Part shown: positions 20,095 to 32,497 of the stretch, in pieces | How the letters are laid out: the number at the start of each line of letters is the position of its first letter | Numbering within the stretch: the first letter of the stretch is position 1 | Assembly: GCA_024305405.1 (NCBI GenBank) | Contig: JAKNDB010000015.1 | Coordinates: 502,001 to 566,000 of the forward strand | DNA length: 64,000 nucleotides | Direction of reading: 5' to 3' | Origin: Dirofilaria immitis | Lineage: Eukaryota > Nematoda > Chromadorea > Rhabditida > Onchocercidae | Notes under the pieces: model-generated | The model's database searches: none | What the model saw: the letters and a program-made list of their open reading frames with translations, nothing else | What the model was told of the DNA's origin: nothing | Translations under genes and position numbers: made by a program

Positions 20095-20760
20095 TTATAA
20101 CTAAATATCATAATAATATATATTGTATGCAGTAACCAAATATCATAATAATAAATACTGTATATCACAACTAAATATCATAATAATACATACTGTATAT
20201 TGTAACTAAATATCTTAATCGTACGTATTGTATATCATAACTAAATATTATAATAATGCATACTGTATATCATAGCTAAATATCATAATAATATATATTA
20301 TATATAGTAACCAAATATCATAATAATACATATTGTACATCGTAACTAAATATTGTAATAATACATGCTGTATATCGTAACTGAACATCATAATGATACC
20401 TACTATATATCATACTAAATATCGTAACAATACTGTATATCATAATTAAATATTATGATAACACATATTATATATTGTAACTAAATATCATAATAATACG
20501 TTTTATATTATTTACACGTAGATTTATTGATTGATTTATGATAACATTTAAAAATTCATTTTTACTCATAGATCATAATATCATACTTTCTAAAAAGTTT
20601 TGCTAATTTCCTAAAATTTTTACCGCTAAATATCGTAATAATATATACTGTATATCATAACTAAATATCATAATAATACATGCATCATATCTAAATATCA
20701 TGATAATACATGTTATATATCGTAACTAGATATCATAATAATATGTTTTGTATTATTTAT
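20095..20760. repeat. 35-bp minisatellite upstream of LIM-homeobox gene
   Basis: The unit 'aactaaatatcataataata' plus 'catactgtatat' repeats every 35 bases (starts near 20103, 20138, 20173, 20208 and on) to about 20500, and resumes at about 20620-20760. It lies a few hundred bases upstream of the first recognised LIM-homeobox exon. Confidence 0.85.
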
Positions 20761-23089
20761 GCAGAGATTTATTAATTAATTTATGTATTAATTAGTATTT
20801 TATTCTTAAATTCTTTATTTGAAAAGTCATTTATTAAGTAATTTAGTTTTCATTAACCAATTTAAATTATTTATTAATCAATTTATGATAACACTTAAAA
20901 ATGAAATTAATTTATTAATATATTTATAATATCATTAATTTGCTAATATACAGGAGTTATTTATCAATTAATCTAATTTTTATCAACCAATTTAAATTAT
21001 TTATTAATCACTTTATGATAACATCCAAAAATTCATTCATTTATAGTATCATTAATTTACTAATATATAAAAGTTATTTATCATAAAATCAATTTATGAT
21101 AACATCTAAGAATGAAATTAACTTATTAATATATCATAATACCGTACTTTTCTTAAAAGTTTTTTCTAACATTTTATTTTAAGCTTTCTGAAGAGAATAT
21201 ATTGAGATAATTTTACTACGGTATTGCAATTAAAAGGTTAAAAATTAAAATTTGTTAAAAAAATTTTTAATTAATAATTTTAGTTAAATTTCTAAGATAA
21301 ATAGAAAATAAAGAATTTAAGGAATAAAATTTAATTAAACTTTTTTAAAAGATCAAAGATAAATAAGAGAAAATTGAAATGATATGAATAAATAAATATA
21401 ATTTGAAAAAAAAAAAAGTTAGAGTATATAACGATGGATTTTTGGATCAAAGGATTGAAAGAGGATTATGAAAGTTGTCATATATATATATATATGACAG
21501 CAATTTTATGCTAAAAGATAATTTGGCTTAAAATCTTCTTCATTTCCACCTCTTCCTCTTCCTCTTCCTCCTCCTCCTCCTCCTCTTCCTTCTTCCTTTC
21601 TATCCATAACAAAGAATATTGTATTATTATGATTATCATTATTATTATTATTATAATTGTTATCATTATTATCATTGTTATTATCAACATTATTATTATC
21701 ATTATCATTATCGTTGTTATTATCAACATTATTATTATTATTAATCATTCAATATTTAATCATAAATATTTGAATTTTTTATCATTCGAAATTTATGCAT
21801 ATCTTCTAAATATTAAAAGGAAAGCTTCAAATTTATCATTTATCAAAATTATAAAAGCTTATTTATTTGATGAATATAATTTTGATATGATAAGATAAGG
21901 AGGATTAGAATTAGGATTATTTCCGTTAAAATATTTTGAATAAACAAAGTTTTAAAGATAAATTTACGAGAAGATATGAAAGGGCGAGATGGAAATGATT
22001 AGTTTTGACTCTCGAAAGGATACTTGAAAAGGAAGATGATCCGCGTTGCAGCCTTACTTTAATGATGATAATGATCGGAATGGGAATGGAGTAGGACAGA
22101 ACGGATTACAATTTGACACCAAAACCATGAGGATAGCAGGTGAAAAGCTAAATCGTATAAATCGAATCTATTCGAATTGTATTTTCAGCTATTAACACGA
22201 TATTATTAGTATTATTATTATTACTATTATCATTATTATTACTATCATTATTATTGATATTATCATTATTATTATCATTATCATTGTCATTATTACTATT
22301 ATTTTTATTATTACTATTTATAATTATTAATAGAAATAAAATGATCTATGCTCGGTCTATTTCTATAAAAAAAATTGATATAACATCAAATTATCTGATT
22401 AGACGATTACATATACATCATCTATGAGAAGATGTTATGCTATAATACTATTACTATTAATGCTAATTGACGAAAAAAAATTTTGATACGATAAATGAAA
22501 ATCAATCATTTGATAGGATAATATCAAAAAGATACTGTAGACAAAATAAACCATATTAATCTATAAATTATAATCATCTATTAAACAAAAAAAAAAAAAA
22601 AATCGAATACTGATTAAATTATTAATCAAAATTTTATCATTATCATAATTTTATCGTAAAATTTTTTTGAAAAAACTTTAACCTAAATTTAATCAAACAA
22701 ATTCTTTCATATTTCTGCTATTTATTTTATTACTGTAAATAATTAAAAATTAGTCTATTTAGTCTTCTGCTTCTTCTTCTTCTTCTTCTTCTGTCGTCGT
22801 AATCGTTGTCGGATATTTGATAAATAAATATATACATCTGGCAGAAAAGAAAAGAAAAAAAAAAAAGTAAACATAAAATAATCTTTAACATATATGCGAA
22901 AAGACTTTTTAACATATTGGCAAATTTAATTAGATCATAAAAAATCCTTTATACTCTTCAACGATAGTATACCAAAATAATTGAATCTATTAGTTTATGA
23001 TGTTGTAAATAATCGTCTATACAAAGATAGCTTTAGAATTTTATCATTCTATTAATTAATGCAAGATACGATAAATCTTCCTATGTATG

Positions 23090-23320
23090 ATATATGTTAT
23101 CAAAATCCATCTCATCTCAACTTAAACTATTTATGATATGCTATCAAAATCAATCTTAGCTTAGACTATTTATGATACTCTATCAAATCCATTTTAGACT
23201 GTTTATGATATGCTATCAAAATCAATCTTAGCTTAGACTATTTATGATACTCTATCAAATCCATCTTAGACTGTTTATGATATGCTATCAAATCTATCTT
23301 AGCTTAGATTATTCTTTTGT
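23090..23320. repeat. 72-bp tandem repeat
   Basis: 'ttatgatatgctatcaaa' recurs at about 23131, 23203 and 23275, spaced exactly 72 bases. Within each unit two related half-units alternate (ttagcttagactatttatga versus ttagactgtttatga). Confidence 0.8.
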
Positions 23321-24784
23321 TATCAAACATATGGACAGTAATTGGTTGTTGGATATGTCGTGAATAGATTTACTGAATTATCTATCTACTATGAAAAGTT
23401 TGAAGGATTATGAAAAAATTTATTTAAAAGATATCGGCATTGATTAAATTAGTAAAATGATAATTAATCGATATATTTATTTTAAAATAAATCAATATAA
23501 ACTATTTATAAATTTGCATATAACATTAGAAAAATTTTCTCGAATATTTTCTCGAATATTTCTAAAATACTATACAAAATATATATTCATTTATTTTGAA
23601 AAAAAAGAATAATTTTTTGAAAGTTATAATTTTAAGAAAGAAAAGAAGTACGGTAATCAAAGAAGACGGTAAATTGAGAAAATCAAACAAATATTGAAGA
23701 AGAGGAATGATAAATTTGCACTTATAATTATGTTCAATAATAACCGTCCATAAATGTATCATCGATACAAAGATGTGGTAGGAAAGAGGTTGTCGAGTAC
23801 AGCAGGGGTCATGAAGGTGAAAATGATGATGATGATGATGATGATGTTGATGATGATGATTATGATGAGATGACCTCGTAGCAGGGGTCCATCATGTCTA
23901 TATAGCTTATTTTTATTTTATTCTATTTTAACTAAATAATTTTTTTTTAATAAATTTTACATTTTATTCATTTAATATGATTGATGGAATAAGAGTAATC
24001 ATTTGATAATAATTGAAATTTAAAATTAAAATTTAGAATTAAAATAGAATTGTTAATCAAATGTATCGGAATTTAATTCTTGAAAATGAAGAATTAAATG
24101 ATGAAATAAATAAATTGAATGTCTGAATTATATTTAAATCTATAAGTTTTATCGAATGATATGAAATATTCTTATCATTTCAAAATGCTATTTCTCTCAT
24201 ATCATTAAAATGTTATCATACTGTGTTAAAATTAGGATAGAAATGAATGAAATGTATTTTAAGAATAATCCAATAAAAAAAAGAGTTATATAAACGATTG
24301 AGAAATAAATTAGTAATAATTTATGAAAGAATAATATAAATGAAATGAAGCTTTGTCGAGAATGACGAGAAGAGGGAAGATGAGAAGAGGAAAGAATGAT
24401 ATACTACCGTATGCCTAAAAGAATATGATGATAGCATAGCATTGGTTTATCAAATTTCGATAAATGTTTTGTCTAAATGAGAAAGATTGGATAGGATTGA
24501 GATAGGAGAAGTTGCTAAAAATAGGCTTATTCGATGAGCCTTATTCACATTCACATCCTAGTTAGCTAACTAACAAACTTGCCTAGAATTCATCGAAGCA
24601 AATACACATTCGAGATTTATTTGAAAAGCTTTATGCCGAAGTGAAAAAGAGATGTATGAAGATAAGCCGATATATAGATCTACGATCGCGCTACCTTGTT
24701 ATTAATTGAGGTTGCGCACAAATAAATATTGTATCAACAGATAGGTTTCATTCAAACGGTACTTGTTTACGCCATCGTTATACT

Positions 24785-24819
<35 letters not shown>

Positions 24820-25689
24820 AATCATCTGGAAAAATTCGTTTAATCTCGATGATTCATATTAATCGTGAAATATGCAATTTTACTTTTACCTTTTTTCAAT
24901 AACAGTAATATATTAATTGATTTGTTTACTTTCTCTTCTTTTTTTTTTTAAATAAAAATTAAGAAGAAAGATAAGATAGATACATACACCTGCTTATTTT
25001 GTTAATTTAATAATTAAGTGTAAAAAAAGGTGAGAAATAAAAGGTTAAAGGTTACAATGCATGCATTGTAATTGCATGCATCATGCTTTTGCAACAACAT
25101 TATTACTGCAGCAACATTAAGGAAGAATGATTGATCGTCTAAATTATGCAATAATCTAATTGTCTTAATTTTTACGCATATTTAATTATAAGGTCAAAGT
25201 TAACAGTAAGGGTGAAACTTTCATTTAGAAAAATTTTTCATTACTTAAATAATATGCAGGATAAGTTCGAGAATATGCTTAAATAATATGCAGGATAAGT
25301 TCGAGAATATGGAAGAAAATTGTAATCGGTGATAAGAAGAATTATACTTTTTTTTTTTTTAAATAAATATATCAATGATGATATGAAGTTAGAATGTAAG
25401 TTGATAAGTTCGAGAATATGGAAGAGAACTGTAATCTGTGATAAGGCTTTTTTTTTAGATAAATATATCAATGATGGTATGAAGTTGGAATGTAAGTTGT
25501 TTTTTTTCAGTTTAATTTAATTAAAATTTTAGTTAAACTTACTGGAATATTAAACTTGCCGAAAACTTTTTAGCTTTAAAAGAAATTTTATTTTCTTAAA
25601 TTATTTTATCAAAATACTATCATTCAGGTATTTGATATGAACTTATCTTATTTGTAACAATTACTTAGCATTGATTCATTATCATTAAA

Positions 25690-26450
25690 TCTATTGAAAT
25701 ACGGATAGCTCACAATGTATTTGAAGTTTACTTCTAAAAACTTTAAATCTTCTAAATCTATCGAATTGTAGGATACTCGGTATAATTTTTAATCTGTCAG
25801 AAATGGATATTCATGTATGATTTTTAAATTTATCAAAATAGGATACATAATCTAACTTTTGAATCTATCGAAGTAACGGATGGGTACTTGATGTAATTTT
25901 TAGATCTATCGAAATACGGATATTTAATGTAAATTTTAAATTTATCGAAACACGGTTATTTGATGTAACTTCGAAATCCGTCGAAATATGAATACTCGGT
26001 GTGACTTTTAAATCCATCAAAATGCGGATATTTGAAGTAACTTTAAAACCGTCGAAATACGGATACTCGGGTATAACTTTTGAAACTGTCGAAATATGGA
26101 TACTCGGGTATAACTTTTAAAACTGTCGAAATATGGATACTCGGGTATAACTTTTAAAACTGTCGAAATATGGATACTCGGGTATAACTTTTGAAACTGT
26201 CGAAATATGGATACTCGGGTATAACTTTTGAAACTGTCGAAATACGGATACTCGGGTATAACTTTTAAAACTGTCGAAATACGGATACTCGGGTTAACTT
26301 TTAAAACTGTCGAAATACGGATACTCGGGTATAACTTTTGAAACTGTCGAAATACGGATACTCGGGTATAACTTTTAAAACTGTCAAAATACGGATACTG
26401 GTGTGACTTTTAAATGTATCAAAATACGGATACTTGATATAACTTCTGAG
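25690..26450. repeat. 37-bp minisatellite array
   Basis: From about 26040 to 26400 the unit 'tgtcgaaatacggatactcg' plus 'ggtataacttttaaaac' repeats in near-perfect 37-base steps. More diverged copies extend back to about 25690. The homogeneous core with degenerate flanks fits recent local expansion. Confidence 0.9.
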
Positions 26451-26675
26451 CACTGATAAATATGATTGGCCAAGATTAATTAGAAAAATAACATGGTTTT
26501 TTTTTTTTTTTTTTCAATGTAAACAAATTATTCCATACGATCATTCAATTTAGCAGTAAATGAAAGTTTTAAAAGTGAGACAATTGCGCTCATACATTTT
26601 AGATGTATTACATTCTGCAGAATTAATTTGTAAAATCTTTGATTATATAGCTTTGAATGTAACAACGATATGACT

Positions 26676-28642
26676 TTATAAATTATTATTCATAAAGTTT
26701 GGCTCATATCTTTTATCTGCACCGAATACATCACCACCGATACCAGCAAGAGTCTGAAGGAAAAAAATAAATAAATAAATAAGGCTATCGTTGTTATCAT
26801 ATTTTTGTTATCAAATAATGATTAAAATTTTTAATGATAAATTTTTGATATTGATTAAAAATATCATTTTTATCAAAAATTATAATATCAAAAAAATAGT
26901 CTTTTATTTTTTGTTAAAAATATCACTTTAGAAAATTTCATACCTGATAGTTAGGATCAAATGTACCAGCTTTAACATCTTGATTTTCCGGAACTTGTGG
27001 TCTTGCACCACCACCACCACCACCACCTATAGCTTGCTTCTTATCTTGTCCGAATACATCACCACCAACACCAGCTAATGTCTGATAATTGGGATCAAAA
27101 GTTCCAGCTTTAGCATCTTGATTAACGGGAGCTTTTGGTCCACCATCACCACCACCACCACCACCACCACCAAAACCACCACCACCACCACCACCACCGC
27201 CAATATTCTTCTTTTTATCTGCACCAAATACCTCTCCACCGACTCCAGCCAAAGTCTGAAATACTCAAATTGATATAATTCATATAAATTCAAAAAAATT
27301 TATAAACTTTGTTAAAGTGAAAATTTGACCTGATAATTCGGATCAAATGTGCCAGCTTTTTCTTCTTGATTAGTGGGAGCTCTTGGACCAGCAGCACCAC
27401 CACCACCACCACCACCACCACCTACAGCTTGCTTCTTATCTTGGCCAAATACATCACCACCAATACCAGCTAACGTTTGATAGTTTGGATCATAGGTTCC
27501 TAAAAAATTTTTTTGCAAACTTTTCAATAATGTTAATTCAGCATAATACTTAAATTATCGATGCGACGACAATTTTTTTAACTTACCAGCCATTCCACCA
27601 CCTGCCGGTGCTTGTGGTCCTGGTGCTTGTGGTACTTGCTGTTGAGGTACTTGTGGTGCCATACCACCATCTTTCTTCTTATCTTCACCAAACACTTCAC
27701 CACCAACACCAGCTAATGTTTGATAGTTAGGATCAAATGTTCCTAAAATCTATTTTTGTTACAAATTAACATAAATGCTAATCATTTTATATTTTAGAAA
27801 TGGTATAATAATCTAAAATGTAATCTTGACTTTGGATCTTTTATCACATTATCATTAGCTAATAATCATTTTCTAATTAGCTGATAATCAAAACTTCCTC
27901 TTTCCGCAACGTTAAAGTTGGCATAAATTTGATAAACTAAAACTAACTTACCAGCAATACCACCTTGTGCAGGTGGTCTTGGCGTTTCTGCAGGTGGAAC
28001 AGCGCCCTTAAATCATTATATTAAATATTATCACTGTTATTTATCATTCTAACTTTAGTTTATATCGCTTATATCATTAAGCATATTTGAAGTGAACAAG
28101 TTTAAATAATTATTTGAATGATCTTTTAAAACAATAAAAATAAAATAATCAATAAAAGAGATACAATATCATTAAAATGATTAAGCCAAATGATAACTTA
28201 GTAAATCTAAATTGGGTTTCAAACTTACCTGATTAGCTTGACCTTGTTGCTCTTGCATTTGCGCATCTTTAATATATTATTTTGATAAAAGACTTACTTT
28301 TAATAAATTATCTATCTATCATAAAATCATTTGTTGCTGATAAATTGATAGTTTAGTTTATTATTATATCAATTCTTGATTCAGATAAAATTTAATAATC
28401 AAAAAGTTACTATTCGTAATTAGCATTTATTACTACTATATCATTCGATAATCTCGACAACTCTGAATATTATCACTAATGATAATTTGTCATTTTTATT
28501 TTTAAAATCTAATATTTTCTTTATTTAACAAATTTGCTCTTTTTTCTTAAAGCAATGATTTAAGTGAACTTCAAAAAAAAAAACTTAATTTCTCATTTAT
28601 GCTTACCTGCACCTTTTTTTGCTCACCTGCGGCTTTCTTCTT
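26676..28642 (-). CDS. Glycine-rich protein with five FDPNYQTLAG repeats (unrecognised family)
   Basis: Seven minus-strand exons join in phase: 28642-28607, 28266-28229, 28006-27952, 27742-27587, 27499-27330, 27255-26944, 26753-26676; at least 281 residues. The unit GTFDPNYQTLAGVGGDVFGQ is followed by DKK, then a poly-Gly stretch and a short Pro/Gln linker such as PRAPTNQEEKA; it occurs five times. The chain ends FGADKRYEPNFMNNNL. Introns fall at equivalent places in the repeats: twice between Q and T (phase 0), and twice before GTFDP (phase 1). This suggests growth by exon duplication. The first listed exon needs one more base in the T-run 28614-28620 to keep phase. No start codon was found. 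Lys-rich candidate exons lie at 29190-29170 and 29353-29317 but do not join cleanly. There is no signal peptide or membrane segment in the visible part. I do not recognise the family and assign no function. Confidence 0.75.
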
Positions 28643-31334
28643 CTAAAAGAAAAAATTTTGAATAGATACGATTAAAGATATAACTGTTATTGTTGTTAAA
28701 TGATATTTAATAAAAGTTATCAATTCCTATTTAAGTATATTTTTGATTATTTCATTTCTGATATAAATTTTTCAAAATGAAACATATAGGAAAAATAATA
28801 CGGAAAATTGAATAAATAATAATATAAGAAATAGTAATTAATTATTATTTGATGGTAATATTATTTATTACTAAATTGTAATTATTTTTATCTTAAACAA
28901 TTATCATTATCATATATACTCGGATATGCTATCGTTTTTTTTTTATCAAATTATGCTCATATCATATAAGTAATTGAAAATTTAAAGATAAGAATTTTTA
29001 TCGAAATAATTATTTTATTTTTGATATAAATATATCATTTAATTTTTTTCGAGAATATATTATATCATTTAATTTTTCTCGAGAATATATTTCTTTTCAG
29101 TTATTAAATTATTCAAGTTCAAAAGATTCAATACAAGAAAAAAAAAATTTTTTTTCAAACATTACTAACTGCTTGAGGTTTTTTTTTGAACTGCAGAAAA
29201 TAGTCGAACAGATTACGGTAACGTATAGTATGAATATAAAGTGTAGAATCAATGATATAGGTGATTCAATCAATTTCATCTTATCCATCCTTTTTTTTTT
29301 CTTTTTTCGTTGATACCTTTTCGAGCTCTTTTCTGTCTACTTTTCTTTGTTACCTGTAAAATTGAATTAACCAATAATTAATTATTAGTACTATGGCATG
29401 AAAGGAAAAAAAGTTTGAAATTAAAACAACTAATTTACAATCGATGAATTTTTCATAAACTTAATTAATAGGTTTAAAAGTGTAATAAATAATTTGTGAT
29501 TGATAAGTTTTGCATAAGCTTAAATACTATCAAATAAAAATATCAGTCACGCTACGATAAAAATCTGATTCATTTTCTAACTAAGTTTCTTAGCATAAAT
29601 TATTTTAAAGCCTAATTGATCAAAATTAATTATCCAAACCTATTCTAAAACCTGATTTGTCGAAATTAATTTCCTAACCAAGTTTCTTAGCATAAATTAT
29701 TTTAAAGCCTAATTGATCAAAATGAATTATCTAACCAGATTTTTCTTAGCATGAATTATTGAAAAAATTTGATTTATCGAAATTAATTTTCTAACCAGGT
29801 GAGTTATTCTAAAACCTGATTTGATTTATCGAGATTGTTTTAATCTTATTACTGTAGAAATTACTAATTTTAATAATTCAATTAATTTTACTCGGATGAG
29901 AGAAGGATGCAGAATTTTCACTGCTTTCTATTATGTTGCTAATAAGAATAACAAATATATTATCATATCATAGCTATTATATCATTTTATTAAATTATTT
30001 TATTCAAAATTTAAATTTAAATATTTGCATAATATTTTACAAAATAACGAAAACTTCATTTTAAATAATGGAAGAGATAATTAAATTTATCCAGCAGTTC
30101 TCACATATATTATCTAAGTGTTAATCATTGCACTATCTATTATCATAATGTAGAAAAGGAAGGAAAGAAATAGAATTTTGCAAAAAGTTTTAAATCTTAA
30201 AAAAAAAAGTTCACATTTCGCTCATTGGTTTATACAAAATTTACATCGACTCTCGTAATTTCTTCCATATTAGATTATCATAATATTATCAGTAAGGCTT
30301 TTTATTTTTCCATTATAATATTATCAACGAAGCATTTTTTATTTCTGTTATCACTGAAGTATTTTTATTGTATTATTATCAATTTTTTTATTCCATTATG
30401 ATATTATCAAAAAGACTGTTTTATTTTTATTATCAGTGAAGTATTTTTATTATAATATTATCAATGAAGTGTTTGTTTTATCCCATTATGATATTATCAA
30501 TTAAGTTTTTATTCTATCGTATTATTAGCAGTGAAGTTTTTTCTTTTCATTCCATTATAATATTATCAATGAAGCTTTTTCTTATTTCTATTATCATTGA
30601 AGTTTTTCTACAGTATTATCAGCAAAGATTTTTATTCCATCACAATATTATCAGTGAAGCTTTTTACCCTATTATGTATTATCAATGAAGTCTTGAAGTC
30701 TTTTTATTTCTGTTATCGGTGAAGTTCTTTTGTTACAAATATTATCAGTGGAGTTTTTTGCTATAAATATTACATGAAGTTTTTCTATTCCATCATAATA
30801 TTATCAGCAAAGTTTTTTATTCCACTATAATATTATCAATTGTTTTTATTCTATTCTAATATTGTTAATGAACTGCTTATTTTTTTATTCCAATATTTTT
30901 TTGAATAAAATTATTCTCTTTTAAGCATTATTTCAATTGCAATATTTTTGCAATTGATAACTGACGAGTTACGGAATGTCAGGAAAGAATATGAATTATT
31001 CTCATACTGATAAGTGATAATTCAGAAAAACCGAGAATGAAAGAATGAAATCAATCCAACTTAACTATCATATTATCAATGCATTATCTTCTAATATCAC
31101 TAGATAGAGAAGAGTTTTTAGATGTAAATGGTGTTCTTTGAAAGGATGAATGATTTATTCATTTCTGTGCCATAAAAGTAGTATTTGTGAGAAAGGAATT
31201 TTTGTCAGTAGAATTAAACGATTCAAGACATTAAGTCGTAGATTATTGGCCTCACTTTGATAAGCTTCTATTCATTATCATCATCACCATCTTCTCAATA
31301 TGATGATTTTCATCTATCATCATCATCTATCTAT
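28643..31334. other. Spacer between glycine-rich and Lys/Glu-rich genes
   Basis: Apart from the candidate basic exons at 29170-29353, no coding signal is seen. From about 30270 to 30870 runs a degenerate array of a unit like 'ccattataatattatcaatg' followed by 'aag(c)ttttt'. The open frame at 30464-30688 lies inside that array. Confidence 0.45.
29170..29353 (-). CDS. Possible Lys/Arg-rich upstream exons of the glycine-rich gene
   Basis: Two short segments bounded by splice-like sites read as basic peptides: 29353-29317 (VTKKSRQKRARK) and 29190-29170 (FKKKPQA). They resemble the KKKAAG start of the next exon. Their phases do not match without an indel, and no initiator ATG is visible, so they are candidates only. 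Confidence 0.3.
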
Positions 31335-32497
31335 CTATTCTTCCTTCTTCTCCTCCTCATCTTTCTTCTCTTCATCCTTCTTTTCTTCCTCCTTCTTTTC
31401 ACCTTCACCTTCCTGAAGAAAAAATTAAAATTAAAATTTAGAGTAGAATTCAACGAATAAAAAATATACCTCTTTTTTGATCCTTCCTTCTTCGAACTTT
31501 CCCTTCTCGAACTTTTCTTCTCTTCCTGAATTTTCTTTTCTTTTTTTTTTGTTTCAATTAGAATAAATATAATGAATGTTAATTGATAAGCGGAAAATAA
31601 GTAGAAAGATAGAAGAAATTTCTAACGTCTTTTTAGATTCTTCTTTCTTCGATCCTTCCTTCTTGGAACCTTCCTTCTTGGAACCTTCCTTCTTGGAACC
31701 TTCCTTCTTTGATCCTTCTTTCTTTGATCCTTCCTTCTTTGATCCTTCCTTCTTTTCTTCCTGTTCAAAATATATAATATAGCATTGATAAGTTAAATAA
31801 AACTTTATCAATTTTTCATTTAGACTGATTTGATCATTTGCTTATTCCTTCCTCCTAATGATAGATCGAGATATATCATTGCTGAATGAATCTCTCCCAA
31901 ATTTCTACCTTATATTATTCGATGTTTCCTACGATTTACTATCTCAAAGTTTTCTAAATATTGCTAGAATATGGAAAAATTTAAAGATTAATTTAGAAAT
32001 TGTATTTTTCAATTCGTCATATTTTACAACCGTAAATTTAGATATTGACATTATTAATCTGATCCAAATATGATATGATTACGATTTACTGATAAGACGT
32101 TGATAGAAGAGAGAGGGTAATTCGAGAAATATGCCTAATTTTTTTTTTGTATCGATATCGGGCACTTTAATTAAATCTGGAAAAAAAATCTAAACTTACC
32201 TCACCCTCTTTCTTTTCTTCCTTTTTCTCTTCACTCTTTTTATCTTTCTTATCACCCTCACCCTCCTTCTTTTCCTCTTCTTTTTTCACCTTCACTCTCC
32301 TTCTTTTCATCAACCTTCTTCTCCCTTCCGCACCCTCACCTTCTTTCTTTTCGGCTTCCGATTTTTTACTCTTCTTCTCACCTTCTCCTCCTTTCTTCTC
32401 CTCTCCCTTCTTTTCTTCACCGGATTTTGCAGCGCCCGCTGCTGGTGCAGCTGCCGGAGCAGCAGCACCTGGAGCTGGTGGTGCCGGTGGCTTATCA
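31335..32497 (-). CDS. Lys/Glu-rich low-complexity protein with KKEGS repeats
   Basis: Four minus-strand exons: 32497-32200, 31760-31627, 31525-31470, 31412-31335. The first begins DKPPAPPAPGAAAPAAAPAA and turns into Lys/Glu blocks (EEKKGEEKKGGEGEKK). The second is a run of seven KKEGS-type pentapeptides coded by a 15-base repeat. The last ends DEEKKDEEEKKEE and TAG. Exons two and three each need one base in a homopolymer (T-runs 31630-31634 and 31473-31478) to keep phase. Exon one holds a compensated pair of indels (about 32323 and 32281-32286). The sequence is predicted disordered and highly charged. No start codon is seen, so the N-terminus lies upstream, possibly in the MARVEL-like exons at 36-38.5 kb. 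Family unknown. Confidence 0.65.
31645..31760 (-). repeat. 15-bp coding repeat (KKEGS pentapeptides)
   Basis: The minus-strand unit aagaaggaaggatca and its variants repeat about seven times in frame. Synonymous variation (tca, tcc, tcg for Ser) between copies suggests the repeat is translated and constrained. Confidence 0.85.

Larger units (their letters stand above)
19966..26675. other. Gene-poor, microsatellite-rich region
   Basis: No exon was recognised across 6.7 kb. It is crowded with simple repeats: (TA)n at 21481-21496, C/T-rich 21541-21600, (ATT/ATC)n at 21620-21745 and 22198-22330, (CTT)n at 22763-22790, a 72-bp repeat at 23090-23320, (GAT)n at 23820-23865, (ATC)n at 24783-24827 and the 37-bp array near 26 kb. 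Open frames here (for example the poly-Asn frame at 21506-21748) come from those repeats. Part of this may be regulatory DNA of the LIM-homeobox gene. Confidence 0.5.

Noticed and set aside
21506..21898. Poly-Asn/Asp and poly-Ile open frames
   Set aside because: Pure by-products of (ATT/ATC)n microsatellite and the adjacent C/T-rich run; hydropathy and composition are those of the repeat in each frame.
28607..28642. A 16-base micro-exon (28642-28627) in the glycine-rich gene
   Set aside because: It fits phase without any indel, but the longer exon to 28607 uses a better donor (gtaagc) and reads AAGEQKKGADAQMQ once one base is added to a 7-T run, matching the error pattern elsewhere; kept only as an alternative.
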